From contig NZ_JALGRO010000003.1 of NCBI RefSeq assembly GCF_022815645.1, forward strand, positions 124,001-188,000: DNA of 64,000 nt, written 5' to 3'. Within the stretch, counting starts at the first letter, position 1; each line of letters begins with the position of its first letter. The notes below the pieces were generated by a model. That model did not search any database and had not been told where the DNA came from. It saw only the letters and a list, made by a program, of their open reading frames with translations. The stretch is from Curtobacterium sp. VKM Ac-2922. Lineage in GTDB: Bacteria; Actinomycetota; Actinomycetes; Actinomycetales; Microbacteriaceae. A program made the translations under genes and the position numbers. This document shows positions 16,532 through 25,807 of this stretch, piece after piece.

Positions 16532-17644
16532 TCAGAGCACGTCGTCCCGGCCGCTGATCTTCAGGGCATCCACCACACCCTTGACCCGCTGCGCGTTCGC
16601 GCTGGTGGTCACGAGGAGTGCGTCCGGGGTGTCCACGACCACGATGTCGTCGACACCGATCAGCGAGATGAGCCGCTGGCTGTGCGACACCACGATGCCG
16701 CTGGACGAGTCCGCCAGGATCCGGGCCCCGTCGCCGAGCACGGCCAGGTGGTTCGCGAGCCCGCCGGACTGCAGCTTCGCCAGCGACGCGAAGTCGCCCA
16801 CGTCGTCCCAGTCGAAGTCGCCCGGCACGACGGCCAGGCGTCCGGCGGCGGCTGCGGGCTCGGCGACCGAGTAGTCGATGGCGATCTTCTTGAGCTCGGG
16901 CCAGACGGCGTCGACGACCGCGCCCCGGGCCGAGGTGTCCCACGCGGCGGCCAGTTCCTCGATGCCGGCGAGCAGCTTCGGCTCGTTGCGGCCGATCTCG
17001 GCGAGCAGCACGTCGGCGCGCGAGATGAACATGCCCGCGTTCCACAGGTAGTTGCCGTCGTCCAGGTACCCGGTGGCGGTCTCGAGGTCGGGCTTCTCGA
17101 CGAACGACCTGACCGTGTGGGCCTGCGGCGCGGACTCGATGCCCAGCGAGTCGCCGACGTGGATGTAGCCGAAGCCGATCGCCGGCTCGGACGGCGTGAT
17201 GCCGATCGTGGTCACGTACCCGGCGCGGGCAGCCGCCACTGCTTCGGCGACCGACCGGCGGAACCCGCGTGCGTCCCCGATCACGTGGTCGGCGGCGAAG
17301 GACCCGATGACGACGTCCGGCTCGCGCCGGTGCAGGATGGCCGCGGCCAGGCCGATCGCCGCCGTGGAGTCCTTCGGCTCGCTCTCGAGCACGATGTTGT
17401 GGTCGGGCACGCCCGGCAGCTGCGACTCCACGGCCACCCGGTGCGCACGACCCGTGACGACCATGATGCGGTCGGCGCCGGCCAGCGGCGCGAGCCGGTC
17501 CCAGGTCTGGCGCAGCAGCGACGTCCCCGACCCGGTCAGGTCGTGCAGGAACTTGGGGGCGTCGGCGCGCGACAGGGGCCAGAGGCGCGATCCGATGCCG
17601 CCGGCAGGGATGATCGCGTAGAAGTCGTCCAGGGGTGCAGCCAC
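16532..17644 (-). CDS. manC: Mannose-1-phosphate guanylyltransferase
   Basis: 370-aa nucleotidyltransferase making GDP-mannose from mannose-1-phosphate and GTP. The N-terminal motif AGGIGSRLWPLSRADAPKF and the EKPD segment (SFVEKPDLETA) mark the GMP-type sugar nucleotidyltransferase fold; the protein lacks the fused isomerase domain of bifunctional ManC/AlgA. The GTG at 17644 has TAGATT six bases upstream (17651-17656), indicating a leaderless start. It is divergent from a GT4 glycosyltransferase that probably uses a sugar nucleotide donor such as GDP-mannose. Confidence 0.93.
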   Translation of the reverse strand: MAAPLDDFYAIIPAGGIGSRLWPLSRADAPKFLHDLTGSGTSLLRQTWDRLAPLAGADRIMVVTGRAHRVAVESQLPGVPDHNIVLESEPKDSTAAIGLAAAILHRREPDVVIGSFAADHVIGDARGFRRSVAEAVAAARAGYVTTIGITPSEPAIGFGYIHVGDSLGIESAPQAHTVRSFVEKPDLETATGYLDDGNYLWNAGMFISRADVLLAEIGRNEPKLLAGIEELAAAWDTSARGAVVDAVWPELKKIAIDYSVAEPAAAAGRLAVVPGDFDWDDVGDFASLAKLQSGGLANHLAVLGDGARILADSSSGIVVSHSQRLISLIGVDDIVVVDTPDALLVTTSANAQRVKGVVDALKISGRDDVL

Positions 17645-17794
17645 GCGCTCAATCTACCGTCGCGTCCGTCCGATCGCTGGGTGCTGCCCGGACGTTCGGC
17701 GGGAAACCGCACGACCTGTTCACCCCCTCCGTGCGTCCCGTTCACCGCGGCGACCCGCTGCGGGACACGTCCGGCGAACAGCATGGGCGTCGCC

Positions 17795-19030
17795 ATGAAC
17801 GCACGCAGCGTGGAGCGCGGCACGTCCTCACGGACCGTCGCCGTCGTGACCGAGAGCTTCCTGCCCACCCTCAACGGCGTGACCACGAGCGTCCTCGCGG
17901 TCCTGGACCACCTGGAACGCCGTGGCCACCGCGCGGTCGTGATCGCGCCGGACACCCCCGGCCTGGCCGGGCTGCGGTCGCGCACCCAGCTCGAGCGGTA
18001 CCGCGGCTTCGACGTGCATCGCGTGCCCGCGGTAGCCTACCGCCAGTTCCCCGTCGCCCTGCCGCACCCTGTGCTCGACACCATCCTCGCCGCCTCCGGC
18101 GCCGACGTGTTGCACGCCGCCAGCCCGTTCCTGCTGGGTGGGCGCGCCATCACGGCGGCCGGGAGGCTCGGCATCCCCTCCGTCGCCGTGTTCCAGACCG
18201 ACGTGGCCGGGTTCGCCCGCCGGAACGGCCTGGCAGCGACCGCTCCCCTGGTGCGCAAGGTGCTCGGGCGCATCCACGCCGGCGCCTCGCTGACGCTCGC
18301 GCCCTCGTCCGCCACCGCGGCGATGCTGCTGGAGGACGGCGTGCCACGGGTCGCACGCTGGGGCCGCGGGGTCGACACCACGCTGTTCCACCCGTCGCGC
18401 CGCAGTTCGTCGGCGGTGCGCGCCCTGCGGCGGCGACTCGCTCCGCACGGCGAGACCATCGTGGGCTACGTGGGCCGGCTGGCACCGGAGAAGGAGGTCG
18501 AACGGCTCGCCGAGCTCGGTGGCATCCCGGGCATCCGCGTCGTGGTCGCGGGAGGGGGACCCTCCCGTCCGGCCCTGGAGCGGCGACTCCGCCACCTGGA
18601 CGCGACGTTCACCGGTCCGCTCCGCGGTGACGACCTGGCCGACACGTACGCGGCGCTCGACGTCTTCGTGCACACCGGACCCGCCGAGACCTTCGGGCAG
18701 ACCCTGCAAGAGGCGCACGCCTCGGGGCTGCCGGTCGTCGCACCGGCGTCCGGCGGACCGCTCGACCTGGTGGCACCGGGGCTCGACGGCGAGCTGTACG
18801 ACCCGGACCAGCCGCAGGCACTCCGGGCGGCCGTGCTCGGCCTGCACCTGGACCGCGCCCGGGCTGCACGCATGGGGTCGGCGGGACGGTTGCGGGTCGA
18901 GGGCACCACGTGGGAAGCCGTCGGCGACGAGCTGCTGGCGCACCACGACACCGCGCGGAACATCGGCGCTCCGCCCGCGGCGCGCGGCGTTCTCACGGGG
19001 TGGAACGAGAAGGTCAGCGGCCGGTCGTAG
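17795..19030 (+). CDS. GT4-family glycosyltransferase, probable GDP-mannose-dependent mannosyltransferase
   Basis: 411-aa GT-B fold enzyme. The N-terminal acceptor domain begins VAVVTESFLPTLNGVTTSV, a pattern typical of MgtA/PimB-like mannosyltransferases; the C-terminal donor domain contains YVGRLAPEKEVERL and the E-x7-E type motif in AETFGQTLQEAHASGLPVVA. It is expected at the cytoplasmic face of the membrane, adding mannose to a glycolipid. An ATG at 17783 is an alternative start. The divergent GDP-mannose synthase supports a mannose donor; acceptor lipid is inferred only by family. Confidence 0.88.
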   Translation: MNARSVERGTSSRTVAVVTESFLPTLNGVTTSVLAVLDHLERRGHRAVVIAPDTPGLAGLRSRTQLERYRGFDVHRVPAVAYRQFPVALPHPVLDTILAASGADVLHAASPFLLGGRAITAAGRLGIPSVAVFQTDVAGFARRNGLAATAPLVRKVLGRIHAGASLTLAPSSATAAMLLEDGVPRVARWGRGVDTTLFHPSRRSSSAVRALRRRLAPHGETIVGYVGRLAPEKEVERLAELGGIPGIRVVVAGGGPSRPALERRLRHLDATFTGPLRGDDLADTYAALDVFVHTGPAETFGQTLQEAHASGLPVVAPASGGPLDLVAPGLDGELYDPDQPQALRAAVLGLHLDRARAARMGSAGRLRVEGTTWEAVGDELLAHHDTARNIGAPPAARGVLTGWNEKVSGRS

Positions 19031-19105
19031 GATGGACGTGTTCCACCAGAACATGACGGCAACGGCTCGCCGATCGACGAGCCAGTCCTACGGAAGGGCG
19101 AGCTC

Positions 19106-19585
19106 ATGGCCGAGCAGACCGCAGGCGGTGCGGCGACGACCGCAGCACCATCGGTGTCGATAGACGGACGGACCTCTCGCGGGTCCACGATCGAGGCGCC
19201 GCGCACACGCAGCCCGCAGGGCACGCTGTACCGCGGCAGCATCGGGATGTGGTCCTGGGTGCTCCACCGCATCACCGGCGTCGCGATCTACTTCTTCCTG
19301 CTGGTGCACATCCTCGACACGGCGCTCGTGCGGCTGTCACCCGAGGCCTACAACGCCGTCATCAGCACCTACAAGACCCCCATCATGAACCTCGGCGAGA
19401 TCGCCCTGGTGATGGCGATCGTCTTCCACGCGTTCAACGGGCTGCGCATCATCCTGGTCGACTTCTGGTCCAAGGGGCCGAAGTACCAGCGCGCGATGTT
19501 CTGGATCGTCCTGGTGCTGTGGGCCGTGGCGATCGCGGGCTTCCTGCCGCGCCAGCTCATGAACCTCGTCGCCGACTTCCACTGA
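19106..19585 (+). CDS. sdhC: Succinate dehydrogenase cytochrome b556 subunit
   Basis: 159-aa membrane anchor with three transmembrane helices. The haem-associated segment SIGMWSWVLHRITGVAIYFF and the second-helix VFHAFNGLR carry the family histidines. It anchors SdhAB and passes electrons to menaquinone. ATG at 19106 has GGAAGGGCGAG upstream. A hydrophilic N-terminal tail of about 45 residues precedes the first helix. First gene of sdhCDAB. Confidence 0.95.
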   Translation: MAEQTAGGAATTAAPSVSIDGRTSRGSTIEAPRTRSPQGTLYRGSIGMWSWVLHRITGVAIYFFLLVHILDTALVRLSPEAYNAVISTYKTPIMNLGEIALVMAIVFHAFNGLRIILVDFWSKGPKYQRAMFWIVLVLWAVAIAGFLPRQLMNLVADFH

Positions 19586-19599
19586 ACCAGGGGCACTCC

Positions 19600-20046
19600 A
19601 TGACCACGCAGACCATCGCGCCCCCTCGCAGTGCCGAGGCCGCTCGCCGCACCACCAACTGGGAGAAGTGGGGCTGGATCTACATGCGCGGCTCGGGCAT
19701 CCTGCTCGTCGTGCTGATCTTCGGCCACCTCTTCGTCAACATGGTGGCCGGCCAGGGCGTCAAGCAGATCGACTTCGCATTCGTCGCCGGCAAGTGGGCC
19801 AGCCCGTTCTGGCAGGTGTGGGACACACTCATGCTCTGGCTCGCGCTGATCCACGGCTCGAACGGCATGCGCACCATCGTCAACGACTACGTCGCCAAGC
19901 CGGGCATCCGCAAGACCCTGCTCATCGCGATCCTGGTCGCGTGCGTGCTGCTCATCGTCCTCGGCACCCTGGTGTGCTGGACGTTCGACCCGTGCCCCGC
20001 CGGAGCAGCCGCGGCAGACCTGCCGTCGTTCTGCCCCGCGCAGTAG
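19600..20046 (+). CDS. sdhD: Succinate dehydrogenase hydrophobic membrane anchor subunit
   Basis: 148-aa membrane protein with three hydrophobic segments; the first holds [17 protein letters not shown] and the second [10 protein letters not shown], giving the conserved histidines. The ATG at 19600 lies 14 nt after the sdhC stop with AGGGGC upstream. It completes the membrane part of complex II. The C-terminal tail contains three cysteines, which is slightly unusual. Confidence 0.93.
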   Translation: MTTQTIAPPRSAEAARRTTNWEKWGWIYMRGSGILLVVLIFGHLFVNMVAGQGVKQIDFAFVAGKWASPFWQVWDTLMLWLALIHGSNGMRTIVNDYVAKPGIRKTLLIAILVACVLLIVLGTLVCWTFDPCPAGAAAADLPSFCPAQ

Positions 20047-20101
20047 CAGCCCGGCACCAGCCGATCCCCGCGACCGTCACCCGACCGACCGAGAGACATC
20101 C

Positions 20102-21895
20102 TTGAGCGACATCACCGTCCACCACCACCAGTTCGACATCGTCATCATCGGCGCCGGAGGGGCCGGCATGCGTGCCGCCATCGAAGCCGGTCCGAAGGCG
20201 AACACCGCGGTCATCTCCAAGCTCTACCCGACGCGCTCGCACACCGGCGCGGCACAGGGTGGCATGGCCGCAGCGCTGGCGAACGTCGAAGAGGACTCGT
20301 GGGAGTGGCACACCTTCGACACGATCAAGGGCGGCGACTACCTGGTCGACCAGGACGCCGCCGAGATCCTGGCGAAAGAGGCGATCGACGCGGTCATCGA
20401 CCTCGAGAACATGGGTCTGCCGTTCAACCGCACGCCCGAGGGCAAGATCGACCAGCGGCGGTTCGGTGGCCACACCCGCGACCACGGCAAGGCCCCGGTC
20501 CGCCGCGCCTGCTACGCCGCCGACCGCACCGGCCACATGATCCTGCAGACGCTGTTCCAGAACTGCGTCAAGCTCGGCGTGAACTTCTTCAACGAGTTCT
20601 ACGCGCTCGACCTCATCATGGTCGACGTCGTCGGCGACGACGGCGTCACGCGCAAGCAGCCCGCCGGCGTGGTGGCCTTCGAGCTGTCGACCGGCGAACT
20701 GCACGTCTTCCACGCGAAGGCGATGATCTTCGCCACCGGCGGCTTCGGCAAGATGTTCAAGACGACCTCGAACGCGCACACCCTGACCGGCGACGGCGTC
20801 GGCATCGTCTGGCGCACGGGCCTGCCGCTCGAGGACATGGAGTTCTTCCAGTTCCACCCGACCGGGCTCGCGGGACTCGGCATCCTGCTGACCGAGGGTG
20901 CCCGCGGCGAGGGCGCGATCCTGCGCAACGCCTCGGGTGAGCGCTTCATGGAGCGCTACGCACCGACCATCAAGGACCTCGCCCCACGCGACATCGTCGC
21001 GCGCTGCATGGTGCAGGAAGTCGCCGAGGGACGCGGCGCCGGTCCGAACAAGGACTACGTGCTGCTCGACTGCACGCACCTGGGCGCCGAGGTCCTCGAG
21101 ACCAAGCTCCCGGACATCACGGAGTTCGCGCGCACCTACCTCGGTGTCGACCCCGTGGTCGAACCCGTTCCCGTGATGCCGACCGCGCACTACGCCATGG
21201 GTGGCATCCCGACCAACGTCAAGGCCGAGGTCCTGTCGGACAACGACACCGTGGTCCCCGGCATGTACGCCGCCGGCGAGTGCGCCTGTGTCTCGGTGCA
21301 CGGCTCGAACCGCCTGGGCACGAACTCGCTGCTCGACATCAACGTGTTCGGCAAGCGCTCGGGCAACAACGCCGCCGAGTGGGTGCAGACCGCCGAGTTC
21401 CTCCCCCTGCCCGAGGACCCCGCAGCCAACGTGCGCGGGATGCTCGAGCAGCTCCGTGCCGCCACCGGCACCGAGAAGGTCGCGCTGCTCCGCAAGGAAC
21501 TGCAAGAGGAGATGGACAAGAACGCGCAGGTCTTCCGGACCGACGAGTCCCTGGCCCGCGTCACCGAGACCATCCACACCCTGCGCAACCGGTTCATGAA
21601 CGTCTCGATCCAGGACAAGGGCAAGCGGTTCAACACCGACCTGCTCGAGGCCGTCGAGCTCGGGTTCCTGCTCGACCTGGCCGAGGTGGTCGTGTACTCC
21701 GCGCGCAACCGCAAGGAATCGCGCGGTGGTCACATGCGCGACGACTACCCCAAGCGCGACGACGAGAACTACATGCAGCACACCATGGCGTACCTGACGG
21801 GCGATCCGCACTCGTCACTCGCCGACGACCACATCACGCTCGGCTGGAAGCCCGTCGTCGTGACGCGGTACGAGCCGATGGAGAGGAAGTACTGA
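20102..21895 (+). CDS. sdhA: Succinate dehydrogenase flavoprotein subunit
   Basis: 597-aa FAD-binding catalytic subunit oxidising succinate to fumarate. N-terminal dinucleotide fold [10 protein letters not shown], covalent FAD-attachment region [13 protein letters not shown] (His47), capping domain FHPTGLAG, active-site [16 protein letters not shown] and the C-terminal [13 protein letters not shown] are all present. The start is a TTG at 20102 following GAGAGA; no better start codon lies near. It overlaps sdhB by one base (TGATG). Confidence 0.97.
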   Translation: MSDITVHHHQFDIVIIGAGGAGMRAAIEAGPKANTAVISKLYPTRSHTGAAQGGMAAALANVEEDSWEWHTFDTIKGGDYLVDQDAAEILAKEAIDAVIDLENMGLPFNRTPEGKIDQRRFGGHTRDHGKAPVRRACYAADRTGHMILQTLFQNCVKLGVNFFNEFYALDLIMVDVVGDDGVTRKQPAGVVAFELSTGELHVFHAKAMIFATGGFGKMFKTTSNAHTLTGDGVGIVWRTGLPLEDMEFFQFHPTGLAGLGILLTEGARGEGAILRNASGERFMERYAPTIKDLAPRDIVARCMVQEVAEGRGAGPNKDYVLLDCTHLGAEVLETKLPDITEFARTYLGVDPVVEPVPVMPTAHYAMGGIPTNVKAEVLSDNDTVVPGMYAAGECACVSVHGSNRLGTNSLLDINVFGKRSGNNAAEWVQTAEFLPLPEDPAANVRGMLEQLRAATGTEKVALLRKELQEEMDKNAQVFRTDESLARVTETIHTLRNRFMNVSIQDKGKRFNTDLLEAVELGFLLDLAEVVVYSARNRKESRGGHMRDDYPKRDDENYMQHTMAYLTGDPHSSLADDHITLGWKPVVVTRYEPMERKY

Positions 21896-22668
21896 TGACC
21901 GACACGCTGGTCTCCGACGCCCCCCGCACCGACACGGTGCAGGCGGCCCCTCCCGGATCGTTCCCGGTGACGATCATCGTCCGCCGGTTCGACCCGGACG
22001 TCGACGATGAGCCGCGCTGGCAGGACTTCGACGTCATGATGCTGCCGACCGACCGCATCCTCGACGCGCTGCATCAGATCAAGTGGGAGCAGGACGGCTC
22101 CCTGACCTTCCGTCGCTCGTGCGCGCACGGCGTGTGCGGGTCGGACGCGATGCGGATCAACGGCCGCAACCGCCTGGCCTGCAAGACGCTGATCAAGGAC
22201 CTCGACGTGTCGAAGCCGATCTACGTCGAGGCGATCAAGGGCCTGCCGCTCGAGAAGGACCTCATCGTCGACATGGAGCCCTTCTTCAAGTCGTTCCGCG
22301 AGGTCCAGCCGTTCCTGCAGGCCAAGTCGGTCCCCGAGAAGGGCAAGGAGCGCGTGCAGTCCGTCGCCGACCGTGCCCGTTTCGACGACACCACCAAGTG
22401 CATCCTCTGCGCCGCGTGCACGTCGTCCTGCCCGGTGTTCTGGACGGACGGGCAATACTTCGGCCCTGCTGCGATCGTGAACGCCCACCGGTTCATCTTC
22501 GACTCGCGCGACGACGCCGCCGACGTGCGCCTCGACATCCTCAACGACAAGGAAGGCGTCTGGCGGTGCCGCACGACCTTCAACTGCACCGACGCGTGCC
22601 CGCGTGGGATCCAGGTGACGAAGGCGATCTCCGAGGTCAAGCAGGCCGTCATGCGAGGGCGCGCATAG
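21895..22668 (+). CDS. sdhB: Succinate dehydrogenase iron-sulfur subunit
   Basis: 257-aa subunit with a plant-ferredoxin-like N-terminal domain holding the [2Fe-2S] motif CAHGVCGSDAM and downstream Cys, and a C-terminal domain with CILCAACTSSCP and CTDACPRGI for the [4Fe-4S] and [3Fe-4S] centres. It transfers electrons from SdhA to the membrane subunits. ATG at 21895 is preceded by GAGAGGAAG inside sdhA. Last gene of the operon. Confidence 0.97.
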   Translation: MTDTLVSDAPRTDTVQAAPPGSFPVTIIVRRFDPDVDDEPRWQDFDVMMLPTDRILDALHQIKWEQDGSLTFRRSCAHGVCGSDAMRINGRNRLACKTLIKDLDVSKPIYVEAIKGLPLEKDLIVDMEPFFKSFREVQPFLQAKSVPEKGKERVQSVADRARFDDTTKCILCAACTSSCPVFWTDGQYFGPAAIVNAHRFIFDSRDDAADVRLDILNDKEGVWRCRTTFNCTDACPRGIQVTKAISEVKQAVMRGRA

Positions 22669-22678
22669 GTCCGACCGA

Positions 22679-22684
22679 TAGGCT
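22679..22684 (+). promoter_or_regulatory. -10 box for leaderless TNT-domain gene
   Basis: TAGGCT followed by seven bases and the ATG at 22692, with no ribosome binding site. It lies in the gap after sdhB, suggesting an independent transcript. Confidence 0.5.
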
Positions 22685-22691
22685 CCCCGTC

Positions 22692-23336
22692 ATGACGTTC
22701 GCGGACACGCGCCCCATCCTCGACCAGCTCGGATACACGATCCGGTACGTGCAGCTCCCCGGTGAGAGCCTGCACGAACCGCCGGTCGAGGGGGCGTTGC
22801 GCATCGTCCCTGCCGATGGCACCGACACCTTCGCGCTCGAGGTCGTCGACTACGGCACCGCCCGTCGTCTGGCGAGCGCGCGTGGCGAGGACGACGCTGT
22901 CGAGATGCTCCGTCGGTTCCTGAACCGGCCGTTCCCCGCACCGCGCGACCTGCCGCGCCACGAGCTCGACGGGCTGCGTGACCGTGCGGCCTCGACGTAC
23001 CCGCAACTCGCGCAGCAGGTCTCGCAGGCCGGACCGGACGGTCTGACGATCCAGATCCCGGCGGGCGTGCCCGTCGACCGCATCGGCGGCCCGGACGGGT
23101 ACCTGCTGCACCCGCTCGACACCCCGATGCCATCGCGTTCGCTGCCGCACCACGTGCTGGCCGCGCCCGAGGTGCACCGCTACGTGGTCGACCGTCCGTT
23201 CCTGGTGTCGGTCCGCTTCGTGCAGCCGTGGTTCGAGCAGCCGGGTGGCGCGCTGCGCTTCGTGGTCGCGAACCCGACCACGACCATCCGCGACCTGGTC
23301 GTCGACGGCTCACTCGTGCGGGTCCGCGCCGTCTGA
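22692..23336 (+). CDS. TNT-domain protein (putative NAD+ glycohydrolase)
   Basis: 214-aa protein. The first 115 residues are an undefined alpha/beta region. The last 95 match the layout of the TNT domain of the tuberculosis necrotizing toxin family (formerly DUF4237): VDRIGGPDGYLLHP, the MPSRSLP segment, VHRYVVDRPF and QPWFEQPGGALRFVV, ending in the 'I..LV..G.L' close. The glutamine in the PWF-x-QPGG loop, important for NAD+ cleavage in the mycobacterial toxin, is kept. There is no signal peptide, ESX motif or obvious immunity gene beside it. It could be an intracellular NADase or a non-toxic relative. Start is a leaderless ATG. Confidence 0.75.
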   Translation: MTFADTRPILDQLGYTIRYVQLPGESLHEPPVEGALRIVPADGTDTFALEVVDYGTARRLASARGEDDAVEMLRRFLNRPFPAPRDLPRHELDGLRDRAASTYPQLAQQVSQAGPDGLTIQIPAGVPVDRIGGPDGYLLHPLDTPMPSRSLPHHVLAAPEVHRYVVDRPFLVSVRFVQPWFEQPGGALRFVVANPTTTIRDLVVDGSLVRVRAV

Positions 23337-23350
23337 TCCGCACCGTCACG

Positions 23351-23398
23351 AACGACGAAGCCGCCGTCCCCTCTCCAGGGAATGGCGGCTTCGTCGTT
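23351..23398. terminator. Bidirectional hairpin between TNT gene and DUF805 gene
   Basis: Perfect 15-bp arms 23351-23365 and 23384-23398 (AACGACGAAGCCGCC and its complement) between convergent genes, so it can end transcription in both directions. Confidence 0.85.
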
Positions 23399-23408
23399 GC
23401 GGGTGCGG

Positions 23409-24044
23409 TCAGCCGCGGTCGGGCTGGTCGAATCGCTGACCCTCGGGGTTCGACGGCAGCAGGGCGAAGACGATGCCCACGATGCCGACGACGAGCGCGA
23501 TGAGCCAGAGGGCGCCGGGCAGGTTCGCGTCGTGCAGCCGTCGCCAGCCGAGCGCCAGGCTCGGCACCAGCGTCCCGAGCCACCACAGCCCGAACAGGAT
23601 GATCGGGATCGCGATGAGCGGCGAGGTCGAGCCCGCCGAGGCCTGCACGCCGGTTGCGGTGGTCGTCGTCGAGGTCGAGCCCGTGCTGAAGATGACAGCC
23701 AGCAGGATGACGTAGAGCACGATCAGGACGATCGCGTTGGCCAAGACCCACCACCAGTACTCGCTGCGGCTGGCGCGTCCGTCGAACCGGGCGTACTTCG
23801 TGAAGAAGCGCTTGACAGCTTTCGGCAGCGAGATGCCGTACCACGGTGCCCACAGCGGCGGCTCGCCACCGGGCCCAGCCGGCACCGGAGCACCGTACTG
23901 CGGCTGACCCGACCCGGGCTGGCCGTACGGGTTCGGCTGCGCGTACTGGTTCGGCTGCCCGTTCTGCCCGGGTTGGCCGTACGGGTTCGGCTGCCCGCCG
24001 GGTTGCTGCCCGTTCGGGTCCTGCGGCGGGTACTGGTCGGACAC
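23409..24044 (-). CDS. DUF805 membrane protein with Gly/Gln/Pro-rich N-terminus
   Basis: 211-aa protein. Residues 1-60 are a low-complexity Gln-Pro-Gly-Asn-Tyr tail made of repeats such as PNPYGQPG. Then comes the DUF805 domain (ARFDGRASRSEYWWW, RRLHDANLPG, and C-terminal SNPEGQRFDQ) with about four transmembrane helices. The GTG at 24044 has AGGGGGAAC upstream and excludes the shadow extension. A second DUF805 gene lies upstream on the same strand, so the pair arose by duplication. Function of DUF805 is unknown; a membrane-associated scaffold role is only a guess. Confidence 0.88.
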   Translation of the reverse strand: MSDQYPPQDPNGQQPGGQPNPYGQPGQNGQPNQYAQPNPYGQPGSGQPQYGAPVPAGPGGEPPLWAPWYGISLPKAVKRFFTKYARFDGRASRSEYWWWVLANAIVLIVLYVILLAVIFSTGSTSTTTTATGVQASAGSTSPLIAIPIILFGLWWLGTLVPSLALGWRRLHDANLPGALWLIALVVGIVGIVFALLPSNPEGQRFDQPDRG

Positions 24045-24127
24045 GGGTTCCCCCTGGGAGTCGAGTGGTCGTCGCCCTGAGTCAACCAGAACGCGGGCAC
24101 GACCGCCCTCGCGGCCGACCACCCCGT

Positions 24128-24790
24128 TCAGGGGCCGGGAACGCGATCGAACCGCTGCCCGGTGGGGTTCGACGACAGCATCGCCATGATCCACAGCACG
24201 ATCCACCCCAGGGTGTTCACGAAGAAGAACGCGAAGTAGCCGCTGAGGTTCACGTCGTGCAGTCGCCGGACCATCAGCGCGATGTTGCCGACGGCCGTCC
24301 CCAGGAACCAGAGCGCCCAGATCCAGATCGGGATCACCCACCAGATCGAGTCGGTGTGCAACTGGCTGGTCGTCTGCCCGTACACGTCGGTGGTCCACTC
24401 GCGGGTGCCCGTCAGCGTGACGATGAGCGCGGCGACCGCGCCGAGGACCGCCGCGACGATCGCGTTCACCATGAACCACCACCAGAACTCGCTCCGGCTG
24501 GCGCGGCCGTCGAAGCGCGCGTACTTGCGGAAGAACCGCCCGATGGCGTCACCGATGCCGGCGCCGTACCACGGAGCCCAGAGCGGCGGGACACCGTCGG
24601 CGTCCAGGGGGATCGGCCGCGGCGGCTGCCATCCGGGCTGCTGCTGCCAGGCCTGCGGTGGCTGCTGCTGCCATCCAGGCTGCTGCTGCTGCCAGGCCTG
24701 CGGCGGCGGCTGCTGCCAGGCCGGTGGCTGCTGGGGCCACCCCGGTGTCGGCGGCACGCCCCGCCCCTGGTCGATCCCGTCGTTGCTCAT
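24128..24790 (-). CDS. DUF805 membrane protein with Gln/Trp/Pro repeat N-terminus
   Basis: 220-aa paralog of the previous gene. The N-terminal 60 residues are repeats of the type PPQAWQQQPGW, encoded by an imperfect DNA tandem repeat. The DUF805 domain follows: ARFDGRASRSEFWWW, VRRLHDVNLSG and C-terminal SSNPTGQRFD, with about four membrane helices. ATG at 24790. The two paralogs share the domain but have completely different low-complexity tails, suggesting that the tails matter for interaction or localisation. Confidence 0.88.
   Translation of the reverse strand: MSNDGIDQGRGVPPTPGWPQQPPAWQQPPPQAWQQQQPGWQQQPPQAWQQQPGWQPPRPIPLDADGVPPLWAPWYGAGIGDAIGRFFRKYARFDGRASRSEFWWWFMVNAIVAAVLGAVAALIVTLTGTREWTTDVYGQTTSQLHTDSIWWVIPIWIWALWFLGTAVGNIALMVRRLHDVNLSGYFAFFFVNTLGWIVLWIMAMLSSNPTGQRFDRVPGP
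24620..24740. repeat. Imperfect tandem repeat encoding the Q/W/P-rich tail
   Basis: About three units built on GGCTGCTGCTGCCAGGCCTG-type sequence, in frame inside the DUF805 gene. Unit number may vary between strains. Confidence 0.6.
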
Positions 24791-24835
24791 CGGCGTCTCC
24801 CCCGCTCGTCGCGCTCCAGTCTGGCAGGAAGGGCG

Positions 24836-25768
24836 TCAGGGGACGAGCGCGAGCTTGCCGCCCGGGTGTCCGGACTCCAGCAGCTCGGCGGCCTGTCGGG
24901 CATCCGCGAGCGGGAAGGTCCGCGCCACCGGGACCTCGAGCTGGCCCGCCGCAGCCAGGTCGATGAGCCGCTGCCGCACGGAGTCGCGGAACGCCTTGCT
25001 CTCCGGCTGCGCTCCCCCGACCATCGGGATGCCCTCGGCAGACGCGCGCTGCTGCGCCGCGATCGTGACGATCCGACTGCGGTCGGCCACGAGCGCCAGC
25101 GAGACGTCGATCGCCTCGTCCGTGCCGACGCAGTCGATGGCCACGTCGATCCCGTCCGGTGCGAGATCACGCAGACGAGCCTCCAGTCCGTCGCCGTAGG
25201 CGACCCACTCGCCGCCGTACCCCCGGACGGTGTCCGCACCACGCTCCGACGCCGTGCCGATCACGCGCGCGCCCAGCGGGCGGAGCTGCTGCAGGACGCT
25301 CACGCCGACCGCGCCGGACGCCCCGTGCAGCAGGACGGTGTCCCGCCCGGAGGCCCGGGTCACCCGGATCACGTCGGCTGCGGTCGTGCCCGCCAGCAGC
25401 AGGTTCGCGGCCTGCGGGAAGTCCAGGGACGCCGGCTTGGCGAACACGTCGGCGGCCGGCACGGTGAGCGCCTCGGTCCAGCCGCCCGCGACGCGGAAGG
25501 CCAGGACCTCGTCGCCGACGGCTCCGCCGCCGGACGCGATCTGCGTGTCCGGACCGATCGCGCTGATGACCCCTGCCACCTCGTACCCGATCGGCATCGG
25601 GTAGGCGTCGGCGCTCCCACCGCGGGTGTGCTTCGTGTCGGCTGGGTTCATGCCCGCCGCACGGACCGCGATCGTGACCTCCCCCGGCCCCGGCGGGCGC
25701 ACGTCGGTGTCGATGGACTCCAGGACCTCGCTCGCGCCGGGGCGCGATGCCACCCACTGTCTCGTCAT
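24836..25768 (-). CDS. Zinc-independent MDR oxidoreductase (quinone reductase-like)
   Basis: 310-aa medium-chain dehydrogenase/reductase of the quinone oxidoreductase (QOR) group. It has an N-terminal GroES-like domain (RAAGMNPADTKHTRGG, GYEVAGVISAIG) and an NADPH-binding Rossmann domain with LLHGASGAVGVSVLQQ. The zinc-ligand cysteines of alcohol dehydrogenases are absent. The ATG at 25768 has TAGCGT seven bases upstream. It is divergent from a lipid kinase with only 39 bp between start codons. Substrate unknown. Confidence 0.88.
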   Translation of the reverse strand: MTRQWVASRPGASEVLESIDTDVRPPGPGEVTIAVRAAGMNPADTKHTRGGSADAYPMPIGYEVAGVISAIGPDTQIASGGGAVGDEVLAFRVAGGWTEALTVPAADVFAKPASLDFPQAANLLLAGTTAADVIRVTRASGRDTVLLHGASGAVGVSVLQQLRPLGARVIGTASERGADTVRGYGGEWVAYGDGLEARLRDLAPDGIDVAIDCVGTDEAIDVSLALVADRSRIVTIAAQQRASAEGIPMVGGAQPESKAFRDSVRQRLIDLAAAGQLEVPVARTFPLADARQAAELLESGHPGGKLALVP

Positions 25769-25775
25769 GCACCAG

Positions 25776-25800
25776 ACGCTACGCCGCGCCACGGTACCCT
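25776..25800. promoter_or_regulatory. Back-to-back leaderless promoters
   Basis: TAGCGT on the minus strand (25776-25781) and TACCCT on the plus strand (25795-25800) each lie seven bases from a start codon (ATG 25768 and GTG 25808). The -35 zones of the two overlap the opposite -10 boxes, so the two genes may compete for polymerase. Confidence 0.55.
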
Positions 25801-25807
25801 CGGCTGC

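Noticed and set aside
14856..16874. 672-codon plus-strand frame opposite the DUF1023 hydrolase
   Set aside because: The minus frame has clear hydrolase motifs and a ribosome binding site; the plus frame has neither.
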